Below, piece after piece: positions 8,713-17,114 of a stretch of DNA of 52,948 nt. A model generated the notes under the pieces. That model saw only the letters and a program-made list of their open reading frames with translations, ran no database searches and was not told the origin of the DNA. The stretch's first letter is position 1, and each line of letters opens with the position of its first letter. Source of the DNA: Actinomycetota bacterium (lineage in GTDB: Bacteria; Actinomycetota; Acidimicrobiia; IMCC26256; PALSA-610); the NCBI GenBank assembly GCA_005773635.1, contig SXHN01000058.1, positions 1 through 52,948 on the forward strand, read 5' to 3'. A program made the position numbers and the translations under genes.

Positions 8713-8962
8713 AGGCGCTCCTACGGTCGACGATTCGAATGACCGAACGCCATGAGCGTACGGCCGCGGTGCGCTACGAGTGGGTCATGTTGACAACGAA
8801 AGTAGTTGCAAACCGCGTCAAGTGAGCTACAGCGCGAATCGCCTTTACCGACGGCCGCGAGGCAAACGATTCGTCACAGCCGCGCCACCTGTAGGGACAT
8901 TCGCCGCGGTGATGGCGGCCGAGCGGGATCGACTTTCTGCAGTTGTGAATCGCGCTGCGTGG

Positions 8963-10132
8963 CTATGTAAACGACTCGCTCGCCACGCCGAAGTAGTTCT
9001 GATAGCTCTGAGCACGATCACGCCATTCATCGCGATCCAAGCCCGTCGCCTCCCAGGTGTAGTGATGTCGACCGTGCTCATCCTGTCCGTGCGCTGCAAG
9101 AAATTTTCGCATTCGATCTTCGGCGGAGGTAGTGAACGACAACCCGAGTTGATCGTAAATCGCTGCGATGGCCACGAAAGGATCGTTCATGAATTGATCG
9201 AAATTCACATCAACAACTCGCTTGGGGTCGACCACGCCCGATCGTCGGGCATTCACCGATCGGTCGAATCCTTCCATCGTCCATTCCGCCCAATCGCCAG
9301 CAATATCGGCAATATCTGTGGTATCGCTTCCTAGCTTGCGTAGAACTGCTTGCAACGACGAAACCGACGCGATTACCCGCAACGGATCGCGATGAGTTTG
9401 GACGAGTATTGCTTCGGGATACTCCGCGAGCAACGCTTCAAGACACCAAATGTGGCCGGGAGTTTTGAGCAACCATCGTTCGCCATAATGCCGAGCTTGC
9501 AGGTGTTGCAGAAACATGCGGTGCCACCGGTACGCCGGGGCCATGTCCGCTTCGTACAAGAGCCACCTGCCGTACGACGGCATCCGATACACCGTAGGAA
9601 ACATCACGCTTCGAAACGCCGAAGCTGTGATCGTCACACATTCCTGGCCTAAACGAGCGCCCATCGGGTGAATCGCACGAAAGCCCGGAATGATCATGTC
9701 GGTCGCAGCGCTCGATGCCTCGACGATGTCAATGCGGGGATCGGTCTCGTAGGTCGCGGTCTCGGGCGGTGGCGACGGCATGTCAACCTCCCAAGTGCGA
9801 GGCACACGCACTGCGGGGTCCTGAGCCAAAAGATCGAAGAGAATCGTGGTTCCAGTCCGCGCTTGTCCGACTATGACAATCGGCGGCGTAATGTCTCGAG
9901 TTGCGATCTCGGGGTGCGTCTTTCGATACTCAACGATATTGAGGCGGTTGGCGAGGAACTGAACAGTCGTGGATTCGACCATGACCCGTCCGATATCGTT
10001 GAGATTGCTTTCGTGATGCCACGCCTCAATCATTCGATCGAGCGCCTCACGCCATTCCATTGTTTCGAAATCGTCATAGCCCGTTGCGGCGATGGCTTGC
10101 TCGATAAGGTGCTCGGCGACGATTGGTTCCAC
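8963..10132 (-). CDS. sulfotransferase-family protein
   Basis: The chosen GTG gives 389 residues. It follows GAGGA in the correct position and lies 25 bases after the stop of the preceding gene; a longer reading frame would overlap that gene by over 100 bases. The PAPS-binding 5' loop GQARTGTT lies at about residues 90-97 and the 3'-phosphate segment THRDPLRVIAS near 265. These proteins move a sulfo group from PAPS to a hydroxyl or amine, often on lipids, sterols or small metabolites. It is the last gene of a five-gene minus-strand operon that contains a second family member of similar architecture at 11315-12562. The acceptor is unknown. Confidence 0.85.
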   Translation of the reverse strand: MEPIVAEHLIEQAIAATGYDDFETMEWREALDRMIEAWHHESNLNDIGRVMVESTTVQFLANRLNIVEYRKTHPEIATRDITPPIVIVGQARTGTTILFDLLAQDPAVRVPRTWEVDMPSPPPETATYETDPRIDIVEASSAATDMIIPGFRAIHPMGARLGQECVTITASAFRSVMFPTVYRMPSYGRWLLYEADMAPAYRWHRMFLQHLQARHYGERWLLKTPGHIWCLEALLAEYPEAILVQTHRDPLRVIASVSSLQAVLRKLGSDTTDIADIAGDWAEWTMEGFDRSVNARRSGVVDPKRVVDVNFDQFMNDPFVAIAAIYDQLGLSFTTSAEDRMRKFLAAHGQDEHGRHHYTWEATGLDRDEWRDRAQSYQNYFGVASESFT

Positions 10133-10157
10133 GGGGTCCTCGGAGATTCTTCGGCAG

Positions 10158-11318
10158 CTAACGGGTGACGACAGATTTACGACGACGACGCAGGACAGCT
10201 TCGCGTTCGGATGTGGTGGTCGAGGGATGACTCTTTGGTACAACAGTACGAAGTTGGTCAAGTCGCACTACAACCGATTCCGGTACTGGCTTCGTGCGAG
10301 TGCCGACGTAGCGATACACCAACAGCCCTTCTGGCAGACTTCCAACGTCGATCCAGTTAGGCACTCCAGGGTCGGTCGCACTCACGACGATCCGCACCAA
10401 CCCGTCGTCATCGACGAATACCTGGCGGTGGTTCAGGCTCGTTTGGCGATTCGCGAAGTCGCCCGAATCAAGCCAGAACCGAGTGTGAAGAGTCCATGAC
10501 CAATAGTCGGCGTCTGGCACTTCGCTGGTGATCACCAGCGCCAGCCCATCTTGTAGCGACCACCAACCGGCTCCGTACGCAATGTTCGCAGCACCTCCGG
10601 GTGGAGTGGTGGGCGCACCGAATGTATTCGCTTGCATCGCGGAGCGCGCGCCGTCGACGTAGTTACGCCAAAACGTCAATGATTGCTCTACCCAATGCAT
10701 GGCGGCATCGAGTTGTTGAGCCATGGTAACGCCGGAATCCTGAGCCGCACCTTGTTGCCCGGCTTCGTCGAGACGCTCGATAAACAATTTCGCAGGCACT
10801 TCATTGTCCCAGTCACTCAAGTATTGACGAATCAGCAACATCGTGGCGGTCGGATGCATCGGAATCCAATTACTTGGTTGCTCTTGCGGCGAAATCACAA
10901 CCTCCAGCAACCTGTCGGGCCCGATCTCAAACTCGTTCAGTGTCTTTTCATTGAACACTCCGAAATGCCCTAGGTGCATATCGCCATCAACAACCGAAAC
11001 AATGGCGTTGTCGATGGTTGCCACATCACCGGACAGCCGATAGGTCCCAAGTGGATCGATCGCGCAGCGCTGGTACACGTTGTCCGGGTTCGGCCCGCCC
11101 CACTGCAGCCAGGGTTGTTCGTAGGTATGCAATGTCGGGCGGCGCGGATCGCCAAATTCAAGGTTCGACTGCAGCGCCATCACTACTTGGCGTGTCACAT
11201 GTCGAACGCCGTGCGCTTGGGCAGCGTCGTCACCCGGAAAACCAGGTCCGTCGAGCACATCGGCCAACAAACTCAACCGGCGCGAGAAGTCGCGGAGTCC
11301 TTCGACGGCGCTCGTCAC
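10158..11318 (-). CDS. DUF1214-domain protein
   Basis: The 386-residue soluble protein contains the beta-rich DUF1214 fold in its second half (PDADYWSWTLHTRFW, then a SLNHRQVFVDDDG strand and PGVPNWIDVGSLPEG). The N-terminal half is helical. Its biochemical role is not established. Genes of this kind recur beside sulfotransferases in actinobacteria, as here. Translation starts at a GTG that overlaps the stop of the upstream sulfotransferase (GTGA), preceded by a strong GGAGGTGAT ribosome site, so the pair is coupled. The C-terminus is very basic (LRRRRKS). Confidence 0.75.
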   Translation of the reverse strand: MTSAVEGLRDFSRRLSLLADVLDGPGFPGDDAAQAHGVRHVTRQVVMALQSNLEFGDPRRPTLHTYEQPWLQWGGPNPDNVYQRCAIDPLGTYRLSGDVATIDNAIVSVVDGDMHLGHFGVFNEKTLNEFEIGPDRLLEVVISPQEQPSNWIPMHPTATMLLIRQYLSDWDNEVPAKLFIERLDEAGQQGAAQDSGVTMAQQLDAAMHWVEQSLTFWRNYVDGARSAMQANTFGAPTTPPGGAANIAYGAGWWSLQDGLALVITSEVPDADYWSWTLHTRFWLDSGDFANRQTSLNHRQVFVDDDGLVRIVVSATDPGVPNWIDVGSLPEGLLVYRYVGTRTKPVPESVVVRLDQLRTVVPKSHPSTTTSEREAVLRRRRKSVVTR

Positions 11319-12562
11319 TGGATCACCTCCAAAGGTAAGTCGAACTGCTGCATGTAGCGGCTAAAGCGGTGTCGCGTTTCGTCGTAATCAAGGCCAGTTT
11401 CAGCGAATGAATAGTCATGCGACGGCTGCGAGGAACGCGTGGCATTGCGCTGCGCCACATAGCGCTTCATCGCCGTCAGGGCACCTGGCGTGAGTTCGCG
11501 ATCAAGATCTCGATAGACAGTGCGCACCGCACTGATCGGATCCGCGACAAGATCGCAATACCGAACGTCGTGGACTTGGCTCGCGGGCAATGTGCCATCA
11601 TTTCGCCAACGGTCAACCAATTCGAACACGAGTGCGGTTCCCGTCGCCACCGTTGTAACAATGCGTTGGTAATCCACATCGTCGGTCTTTTGCCACTGCA
11701 ACGTCGCCATGAGATCCGTGATCGAGCCGAGAACGCGCAGAGGATCCCGGTGAGTCACAATCACGTGGGCATCCGGGTACACCGCAAAAAAGGCAATGAG
11801 TTGCGATAAATGCGACGGGGCTTTCAAGAGCCAGTTCACACGCTCATCCGAACCCTGGAGATACTGCAAAAACTTCTTGTGAAACCTGAAGCTTTCCTTC
11901 CGGTCCGCTCGCGCAAGCCAACCGCCGTACGAGGGCGTCGGGAATGTACCCATCCAGTGATCTGACACGAACGTCGGCTTCGTCATGAAAATACATTCGT
12001 TGGGATGGTCTCCCCCGTTTTCGTGCATCGACTGATACTCAGGCGTAACAACGTTCCAAAAGGTGGCATCTCGATGCGCGTCCTGCAACGCCAGTGGGCC
12101 GCGAGCCTGATCGTGCACCGACTCCGGGTATTGCATTTCCCACGTCAACGGCGCACGCATGTGCGGATCGCAATTCAGCAATTCAAGCAGCAGCGAGGTA
12201 CCAGATCTGCCAGTCCCGGTTACGAGCGTCGGCGCCGACACCGAGCGAGACTCGATTGCGGGATCACGTTGCCATGTATCGATGAGATACAGGCGGTTGA
12301 TCAAGGTTCGCACCAACTCGGAACGCGCCAGCAACTTCCCTGTTGTATGCAGATTTCCTTCGTCGTTCAAACTCGATAGAAATACGCGAAACGGAACCAG
12401 CCAGTCGTCGCCACCGAAGTCTTGGAGTTCAGCCGTCGAAATTGCCGACTCCAGCAGTGACGCCTCGTCGAGCGCCACCAGCAAGGATTGGTCACCGCTA
12501 TTGCGGCCCATCGCATTCAGCTCTTCAACCCACAATGGCCGAGGCCGAGGTTGCCACGTCAC
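11315..12562 (-). CDS. sulfotransferase-family protein
   Basis: The 415-residue protein has the 5' PAPS loop GTGRSGTS at about residues 116-123 and the 3'-phosphate segment THRDPLRVLGS in the second half. It resembles the downstream sulfotransferase (HKKFLQYLQ and LLKAPSHL match RMFLQHLQ and LLKTPGHI), so the two are paralogues. I chose the GTG at 12562 because it overlaps the previous stop as GTGA, like other joints in this operon. An ATG 13 codons upstream would overlap by 43 bases. Possibly the two enzymes act on related acceptors. Confidence 0.85.
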   Translation of the reverse strand: MTWQPRPRPLWVEELNAMGRNSGDQSLLVALDEASLLESAISTAELQDFGGDDWLVPFRVFLSSLNDEGNLHTTGKLLARSELVRTLINRLYLIDTWQRDPAIESRSVSAPTLVTGTGRSGTSLLLELLNCDPHMRAPLTWEMQYPESVHDQARGPLALQDAHRDATFWNVVTPEYQSMHENGGDHPNECIFMTKPTFVSDHWMGTFPTPSYGGWLARADRKESFRFHKKFLQYLQGSDERVNWLLKAPSHLSQLIAFFAVYPDAHVIVTHRDPLRVLGSITDLMATLQWQKTDDVDYQRIVTTVATGTALVFELVDRWRNDGTLPASQVHDVRYCDLVADPISAVRTVYRDLDRELTPGALTAMKRYVAQRNATRSSQPSHDYSFAETGLDYDETRHRFSRYMQQFDLPLEVIQ

Positions 12563-13581
12563 TGCGGAACGAGCTTTGTGTAACGCCCGCCGATCAGCCA
12601 CTCCGCCACATAGATGTTGCCGGCCGAGTCAACACACACACCATGGGGGCTATGAAACCGATTATCTACGAGATCAGCAGATCTCGAAACGCGATCATGG
12701 GCATCCACGGCATTAGGCCAACCTTTGACTCTGCAAACGTCGCCGTTCTCGCCAACGTAACCAACCAGTTGATCGCGCACGTCGAGCACGGCAAGCCGGG
12801 CGTTGAGCTCGGCAATCAACATCCAGTCGCCTCGGACCGCAAACGAGCTCGGGCTGTTGCAGACACCTTCGATGGTTCGCGAGAAATTGCCATCCATGTC
12901 AAACACCACAAGTCGTTGGTTGTTGCGGTCGGCGACATATAGCTCTGGAGAAGCCTTACGCCGATCAATAAACACTGCATGAGGACAGCTGAACCGAGAC
13001 CCATCTTCTGGTCCATCCATGGTTGCGATGTGCGCGCCGCTGGCGTCGAACCGGTGAAGCTGGCTACTTCCGTAGCCATCTGCAACCCAGACATCGCCGG
13101 TCCCCCCATAGCGAACCTCATTCACTGCGACGCTGGTCGGAGCGTAAAAGGCAACGCCGGGTGGAGTATCCAGCTGCTGCACAATGTCGCCGTCAAGTGT
13201 GGTGACAACGACGCGCGGCGAGTGCGCGAATCCGGTGCTCAAAGCGTCGTGCAACGTCTTGACATCGTTGCTTCCGTGCACTGTGATGCCCCAACTGCCG
13301 TCCAGCATTGGCGACATGCAAAAGCCCGGGTCTGCAATCCACAGGAATTCAACACCCGTTTCATCCCTGACAAGTGTGATTTGGTGCCCTTCGCTCAATA
13401 CTTTCTTTCCGACGAAACTCAACGTCCCGTCGCGACTAAATCGCACCACCTGACCCGCGTGGACTCCGACGATCTCGTCAATACCGGTGACCGCGAGCCC
13501 ATGATGCGCCCAACTCTCGCTCGCTCCCGGGACCGCTGCGACGTCCGCCCAGTTGTTGTGCCATACCCATTTCAACGCCAC
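12559..13581 (-). CDS. NHL-repeat beta-propeller protein
   Basis: The protein has 340 residues and repeated NHL/YWTD-like blades such as FSCPHAVFIDRR, LYVADRNNQRLVVFD, HSPHGVCVDSAGNIYVAEW and DVWVADGYGSSQLHRFD. This resembles the propeller of peptidyl-alpha-hydroxyglycine lyase-like proteins. Such propellers serve as lyases, lactonases or binding platforms. The GTG at 13581 was chosen because AAAGGA lies 6 bases upstream; a TTG at 13608 would overlap the SDR stop but has no good ribosome site. No signal peptide is visible, so it is probably cytosolic. Its place between an SDR and a sulfotransferase suggests a shared small-molecule pathway. Confidence 0.75.
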   Translation of the reverse strand: MALKWVWHNNWADVAAVPGASESWAHHGLAVTGIDEIVGVHAGQVVRFSRDGTLSFVGKKVLSEGHQITLVRDETGVEFLWIADPGFCMSPMLDGSWGITVHGSNDVKTLHDALSTGFAHSPRVVVTTLDGDIVQQLDTPPGVAFYAPTSVAVNEVRYGGTGDVWVADGYGSSQLHRFDASGAHIATMDGPEDGSRFSCPHAVFIDRRKASPELYVADRNNQRLVVFDMDGNFSRTIEGVCNSPSSFAVRGDWMLIAELNARLAVLDVRDQLVGYVGENGDVCRVKGWPNAVDAHDRVSRSADLVDNRFHSPHGVCVDSAGNIYVAEWLIGGRYTKLVPQ

Positions 13582-13604
13582 GCGATGTCCTTTGCGGGAA
13601 ACTG

Positions 13605-14567
13605 TCAACTCACAAATCTAGTGGCGGTGAGATGCTCCGAGACTTCCCACAATCGCTGTGCATAGCTTGCATCGCGGGCCCAAGGCTCGGCGGTAGCGAT
13701 TGCACAGTCGCTGCAATACGCGCCGCCATGCGTGTCGAGCTCCGGTGCAATACAAGCCCAAATTGTTGTGGCTGCCCCTTGCGGAATCGATTTGAATGAT
13801 GGCATTCCAGTTGCCGGCCTATCGGAGTCGTCGTCGACGCCATCGTGCGTCGCTCGCGACTGTGCGCGTTCGATCAAACGGTTGAAATCCTCGGTGTCCA
13901 TATGGCGAGCGAGATCGGTAGCAATCATTCCCGGATGCAACGAAAACGAATGCAGACCGCGGTCTTGGTATCGACGATCGAGTTCCGTTGCAAATAGCAC
14001 ATTGGCCGTCTTCGACTGGCCGTAGCCAACAAACTTGTCATACTCCCGTCGGTCAAAGTTCGGGTCGTCGAAGTCAACGCCGCTCATTGCGTGGCCCGCC
14101 GAACTCACGTTGACGACGCGAGGCTCCCGTGCGCCAAGCAACAAGGGCAACAGCCCAGCAGTCGTCACGAAGTGACCGAGATGATTCGTGCCGAATTGCA
14201 GTTCGAAGCCGTCGTCTGTGCGCGTCAGCGGAGGGAACATCACACCTGCGTTGTTGACCAACAAGTCAAGCGGCACGTCACGGCGCCGAAGTCGTTCACA
14301 AAATTCTCGAATGTTCTGTAACGACGCGAGGTCAAGGGCTTCCTGATCGACCTGGGCATCGGGCAGCTCCGAAAGGATCGCGGCGACGGCAGCTGCGCCT
14401 TTTGCCGGATCGCGCACTGCGATGGTCACGTTGGCACCTGCCGCAGCCAATACGCGCGCGGTTTCGAGGCCTATCCCGCCGGACGCTCCGGTGACAACCG
14501 CGTTGCGGCCATCAAGGCGAAGCGGGCCGATGACGTCGGTGGCGGTCGCGGTGGCTCCTTGGCTCAT
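13605..14567 (-). CDS. short-chain dehydrogenase/reductase (retinol-dehydrogenase-like)
   Basis: This 320-residue classical/extended SDR has the nucleotide loop TGASGGIG at residues 26-33, NNAG near residue 110, a Ser in VVNVSSAGH and the catalytic YGQSK. The long insertion between Ser and Tyr and the SLHPGMIATDLARHM tail are typical of the retinol dehydrogenase/WW-oxidoreductase group. It oxidises or reduces an alcohol or ketone with NAD(P). It is the first gene of the operon 14567 to 8963 and its stop lies 23 bases before the NHL-protein start. No clear Shine-Dalgarno sequence precedes the ATG. Confidence 0.85.
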   Translation of the reverse strand: MSQGATATATDVIGPLRLDGRNAVVTGASGGIGLETARVLAAAGANVTIAVRDPAKGAAAVAAILSELPDAQVDQEALDLASLQNIREFCERLRRRDVPLDLLVNNAGVMFPPLTRTDDGFELQFGTNHLGHFVTTAGLLPLLLGAREPRVVNVSSAGHAMSGVDFDDPNFDRREYDKFVGYGQSKTANVLFATELDRRYQDRGLHSFSLHPGMIATDLARHMDTEDFNRLIERAQSRATHDGVDDDSDRPATGMPSFKSIPQGAATTIWACIAPELDTHGGAYCSDCAIATAEPWARDASYAQRLWEVSEHLTATRFVS

Positions 14568-14631
14568 GCCATGTGCTTAGCCGCCCGCATCCCTCCATGT
14601 CGACCCGCCGTCGCCGCCAAAGCATCGGCAC

Positions 14632-14679
14632 GTTGTAAACAACTTGACACAGTTTAATATGATGTTATATGTTGACAAC
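14632..14679 (+). promoter_or_regulatory. promoter and candidate operator of the type VII-like module
   Basis: An AT-rich island in otherwise GC-rich DNA contains TTGACA (14644-14649) and TATATG (14666-14671) with a 16-base spacer, a good sigma70-type promoter. It is flanked by two small inverted repeats with the same GTTG...CAAC ends: GTTGTAAACAAC at 14632-14643, directly before the -35, and GTTGACAAC at 14671-14679, around the predicted start site. A regulator bound at both would cover the promoter. Confidence 0.55.
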
Positions 14680-14710
14680 GCAGTCTCAAACCTACGCAAA
14701 GGAGTCCAAC

Positions 14711-15004
14711 GTGTCGCAGATCAAGGTCACCTCAGAAGATCTCATTTCCACGGCCCAGTCGCTCAGTTCGGGGGCCTCACACGTCGCCGACGAACTCGCC
14801 AGCTTGCGATCCAAAGTCGAATCGCTCATTGGAGCGCAATGGAATGGCGCGGCATCTCAGTCGTTTCACGAGTTGTGGCAGAAATGGCACCAAGGCGCGG
14901 CGCAAGTCCACGATGCTCTCGATGGCATTTCACAAATGCTCAGTGGTGCGGCTCGCGTATATCAAGACACCGAAGACCAGCTCGCGACCAACCTCCGCGG
15001 GTAG
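14711..15004 (+). CDS. WXG100-family (ESAT-6-like) protein
   Basis: The protein has 97 residues, two predicted helices, and the WNG turn at Trp44-Gly46, the WXG hallmark. A Tyr-x3-Glu (YQDTE) near the C-terminus matches the type VII secretion signal YxxxD/E. The GTG start follows AAAGGAG by 6 bases; reading further upstream would include the promoter. WXG100 proteins are exported as helical hairpin dimers by an FtsK/SpoIIIE ATPase, and such an ATPase closes this cluster. It is the first and probably most strongly translated gene of the module. Confidence 0.9.
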   Translation: MSQIKVTSEDLISTAQSLSSGASHVADELASLRSKVESLIGAQWNGAASQSFHELWQKWHQGAAQVHDALDGISQMLSGAARVYQDTEDQLATNLRG

Positions 15005-15015
15005 GTGCATCCGCG

Positions 15016-15303
15016 ATGAGCCTCACGATCGTCGACCTACAACGACTCCAAGAATTGCGACGACAGTGTTCGGTGCTGAACGATGCTTTCGCGTCGCGTG
15101 ACCACACGATCGACTCCTACGCAGACGACATTGGCTCGCCGCGCCTCACGAACACGATCCGCAACTTCGAGTCGCACTGGAACGACGGGCACAGCAAAAT
15201 CCGTAACCACCTCGACGCGATGTTAGCCAGGCTCGATACTGCCATCGCGGCCTATCGAGATTGTGAAACCGCGCTCATCGAACAAGTCCGAGCCTCGCGA
15301 TGA
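15016..15303 (+). CDS. small helical partner of the WXG100 protein
   Basis: The protein has 95 residues, is almost entirely helical, and has a Trp-Asn-Asp-Gly turn (Trp55) midway, so it resembles a divergent WXG100 protein lacking the strict Gly spacing. An AGGTG ribosome site precedes the ATG, 11 bases after the WXG100 stop. Its TGA overlaps the next ATG. Size, position and helical build suggest it forms a heterodimer with the WXG100 protein, as CFP-10 does with ESAT-6. That pairing is inference. Confidence 0.65.
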   Translation: MSLTIVDLQRLQELRRQCSVLNDAFASRDHTIDSYADDIGSPRLTNTIRNFESHWNDGHSKIRNHLDAMLARLDTAIAAYRDCETALIEQVRASR

Positions 15304-16535
15304 CACCGCAAGCATCATCGATTGACGGGGTTCCCATCCTCGTCAACCTCGTCCCCATCCAGAGCATTCAGTATTCGTATGAAGCCACGGAACACAACGC
15401 AACCGAAATTGCGCACGCGTTGAGATCGCTCCTTACCCATAGCGATCCGTCACTATGGTCTGGATCAGCGGCCGACGCGTTTGTTCGTCATTGCGAAGAG
15501 CTGCCGAAATTGGTCGACAAAGTTTCGCGGTCGTATCACGATGCCGCGTACGCACTCGCAACACTTGCAAGCGCCGTAGTCGAGCTCGATCCCCGCAGGA
15601 GGGCAGCGACATACGGATTGGAATTCGAACGCGTCACGGCGTCGAACGCACGAAGTGCCGCTCAGGCAGCACCCAACGACGCTGCCCTAGCCGAGGCTGA
15701 TCAGCAAGCGCAGGTCGCGCTCCGTCGCAGACAATCAACCGCGAACGATATCCACAGCGAATATTTGTTCGCTGAGGCCCGATGCATCAATGCACTCGAA
15801 CTCGCCCGAAACGAAGCAATCCCGCCTTTGACGTGGTGGCAGAACGCGATACGTGTCGCCGCGCGCATCGTCAGTGTTGCAATAAAGGTCGTGGCCGTGA
15901 TCGCAACCGTCTTTGCTGCTATCTGCGTGGTCGCATTGGTGTGCGCAAGCCCGACTGTGCTGCTCTTGCTTGCTGCGGCACAAGGCGCAATTCTTTCGGC
16001 AACGACAGCGGCCGCGACAACGCTCGGCCTTGCGTACCTGGGTCTACGCGTTCTCGACAGAACCACCATCAACGACGAGCGCAGTCCTAAATACGGCCAA
16101 CTTGCTACCGAGACGGCTTTCACCTTCGGTCCGTCAATCGCTGGAAAGCACTTGCTTCGCCACAGCGGTGGAATCATCGCTCGATTCAACGTCGCTCGAA
16201 CCGGCGTCCGGTTCCAACGGACGGCGACCCCAATCATTGCGTTGCGATACAGCGCCACCGCCGTTTCCAATCCTGGCGAGCGATACATTGCTCTGGCTGC
16301 CCTCACGGGCATGCCGACGCGAGCGATGCGGGCACTCAGGATTCAAGACGACATTGAACAAATGGTGAGTCGAGATTTTCCTGATGCAATCGCCAAGCTC
16401 CTCGCACGACACAAAGACATCGTCGCTGTCGTGGCACTCGCTCAAGCCGCGCCTGGCGTGACGGGGTTTTGCATCTCGATTCCCAACAACTCGATACGCA
16501 ACCAGTCGATTCCCGATCGCGAGAAGCAACAATGA
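15300..16535 (+). CDS. large WXG-type membrane protein of the type VII-like module
   Basis: This is a 411-residue protein. Residues 20-130 form a helical region with a WSG turn at Trp53-Gly55 (LWSGSAADAF), as in WXG100 domains. A charged helical stretch follows to about 175. Two or three strongly hydrophobic segments lie between about 180 and 250 (VAVIATVFAAICVVALV and LLLLAAAQGAIL). The remaining 160 residues are soluble and not recognised. The build (WXG domain, then membrane segments, then a variable tail) fits a secreted effector or a membrane component of the secretion machine. Its start overlaps the previous stop (ATGA), and its stop overlaps the next start. Confidence 0.6.
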   Translation: MTPQASSIDGVPILVNLVPIQSIQYSYEATEHNATEIAHALRSLLTHSDPSLWSGSAADAFVRHCEELPKLVDKVSRSYHDAAYALATLASAVVELDPRRRAATYGLEFERVTASNARSAAQAAPNDAALAEADQQAQVALRRRQSTANDIHSEYLFAEARCINALELARNEAIPPLTWWQNAIRVAARIVSVAIKVVAVIATVFAAICVVALVCASPTVLLLLAAAQGAILSATTAAATTLGLAYLGLRVLDRTTINDERSPKYGQLATETAFTFGPSIAGKHLLRHSGGIIARFNVARTGVRFQRTATPIIALRYSATAVSNPGERYIALAALTGMPTRAMRALRIQDDIEQMVSRDFPDAIAKLLARHKDIVAVVALAQAAPGVTGFCISIPNNSIRNQSIPDREKQQ

Positions 16536-17092
16536 GCGCCGGTAGTTTTTGGATTGGGCTGCCCGATGGTTGGAATCGCACCGCACTCGACCCGGAATAT
16601 CAACAACGGGTCCGCACCACACTCGCTGACACTGAGCGCGCGCTGCCACAACTCGCATCGCAGTGCGCGACGTTGCAGGACCTCCTCAATGAGGCTGCTT
16701 CACACGACACCGAAGGAGTGCTGTTTGCGGCCGAATATTTTGCAAGCCCGGAGGCGGGCCAATGCATCCACTGTGTGCTGGCAATTTCGTACCTACCTGC
16801 CGACGAGCTTCCAAACATCGAACCCAATTGGTTCGATACGTCAGGCGATGAAGAGGACGCGAAGACCAAAATACGGGCTCATCGATTGATTGGTCGCCGA
16901 ACATCGTTTGAGACTGGCGCCGAAAACCTCGGCATCGACACAACCGCAACGGTTCAATACTTCGTGGAATCCCCTGATACATGCGACGCCCTTGTGATCT
17001 CGTTTAGCAGCACCTCGGTTGGTTACTGGGCCGAACTACTCGAAGTCTTCGACGCCATCGTCAGCACCGTGGATTTCATCGGTGCACGCTGA
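16532..17092 (+). CDS. uncharacterised type VII-module protein
   Basis: The 186-residue protein starts at an ATG overlapping the preceding TGA. It opens with FWIGLPDGW, then a helix (LADTERALPQLASQCATLQDLL), then a beta-rich domain ending FDAIVSTVDFIGAR. No signal peptide or membrane segment is visible. The pattern of an LPDGW opening, one helix and a beta sheet ending in a helix recalls Mog1/PsbP-like folds such as LpqN-type proteins, but the likeness is too weak for a name. Tight coupling inside the module suggests a cytosolic chaperone or adaptor for the substrates. Confidence 0.6.
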   Translation: MSAGSFWIGLPDGWNRTALDPEYQQRVRTTLADTERALPQLASQCATLQDLLNEAASHDTEGVLFAAEYFASPEAGQCIHCVLAISYLPADELPNIEPNWFDTSGDEEDAKTKIRAHRLIGRRTSFETGAENLGIDTTATVQYFVESPDTCDALVISFSSTSVGYWAELLEVFDAIVSTVDFIGAR

Positions 17093-17114
17093 GACCGATC
17101 CAAGGACTTCACGG

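Noticed and set aside
8780-9334. A 184-codon plus-strand frame
   Set aside because: Most of it is antisense to the sulfotransferase 3' end and the rest has no features. The 12-base match ATGTTGACAACG to the module promoter is expected by chance at this window size.
10133-10261. A 43-codon N-terminal extension of the second sulfotransferase
   Set aside because: It overlaps the DUF1214 gene by more than 100 bases and has no conserved features; the GTG at 10132 follows GAGGA.
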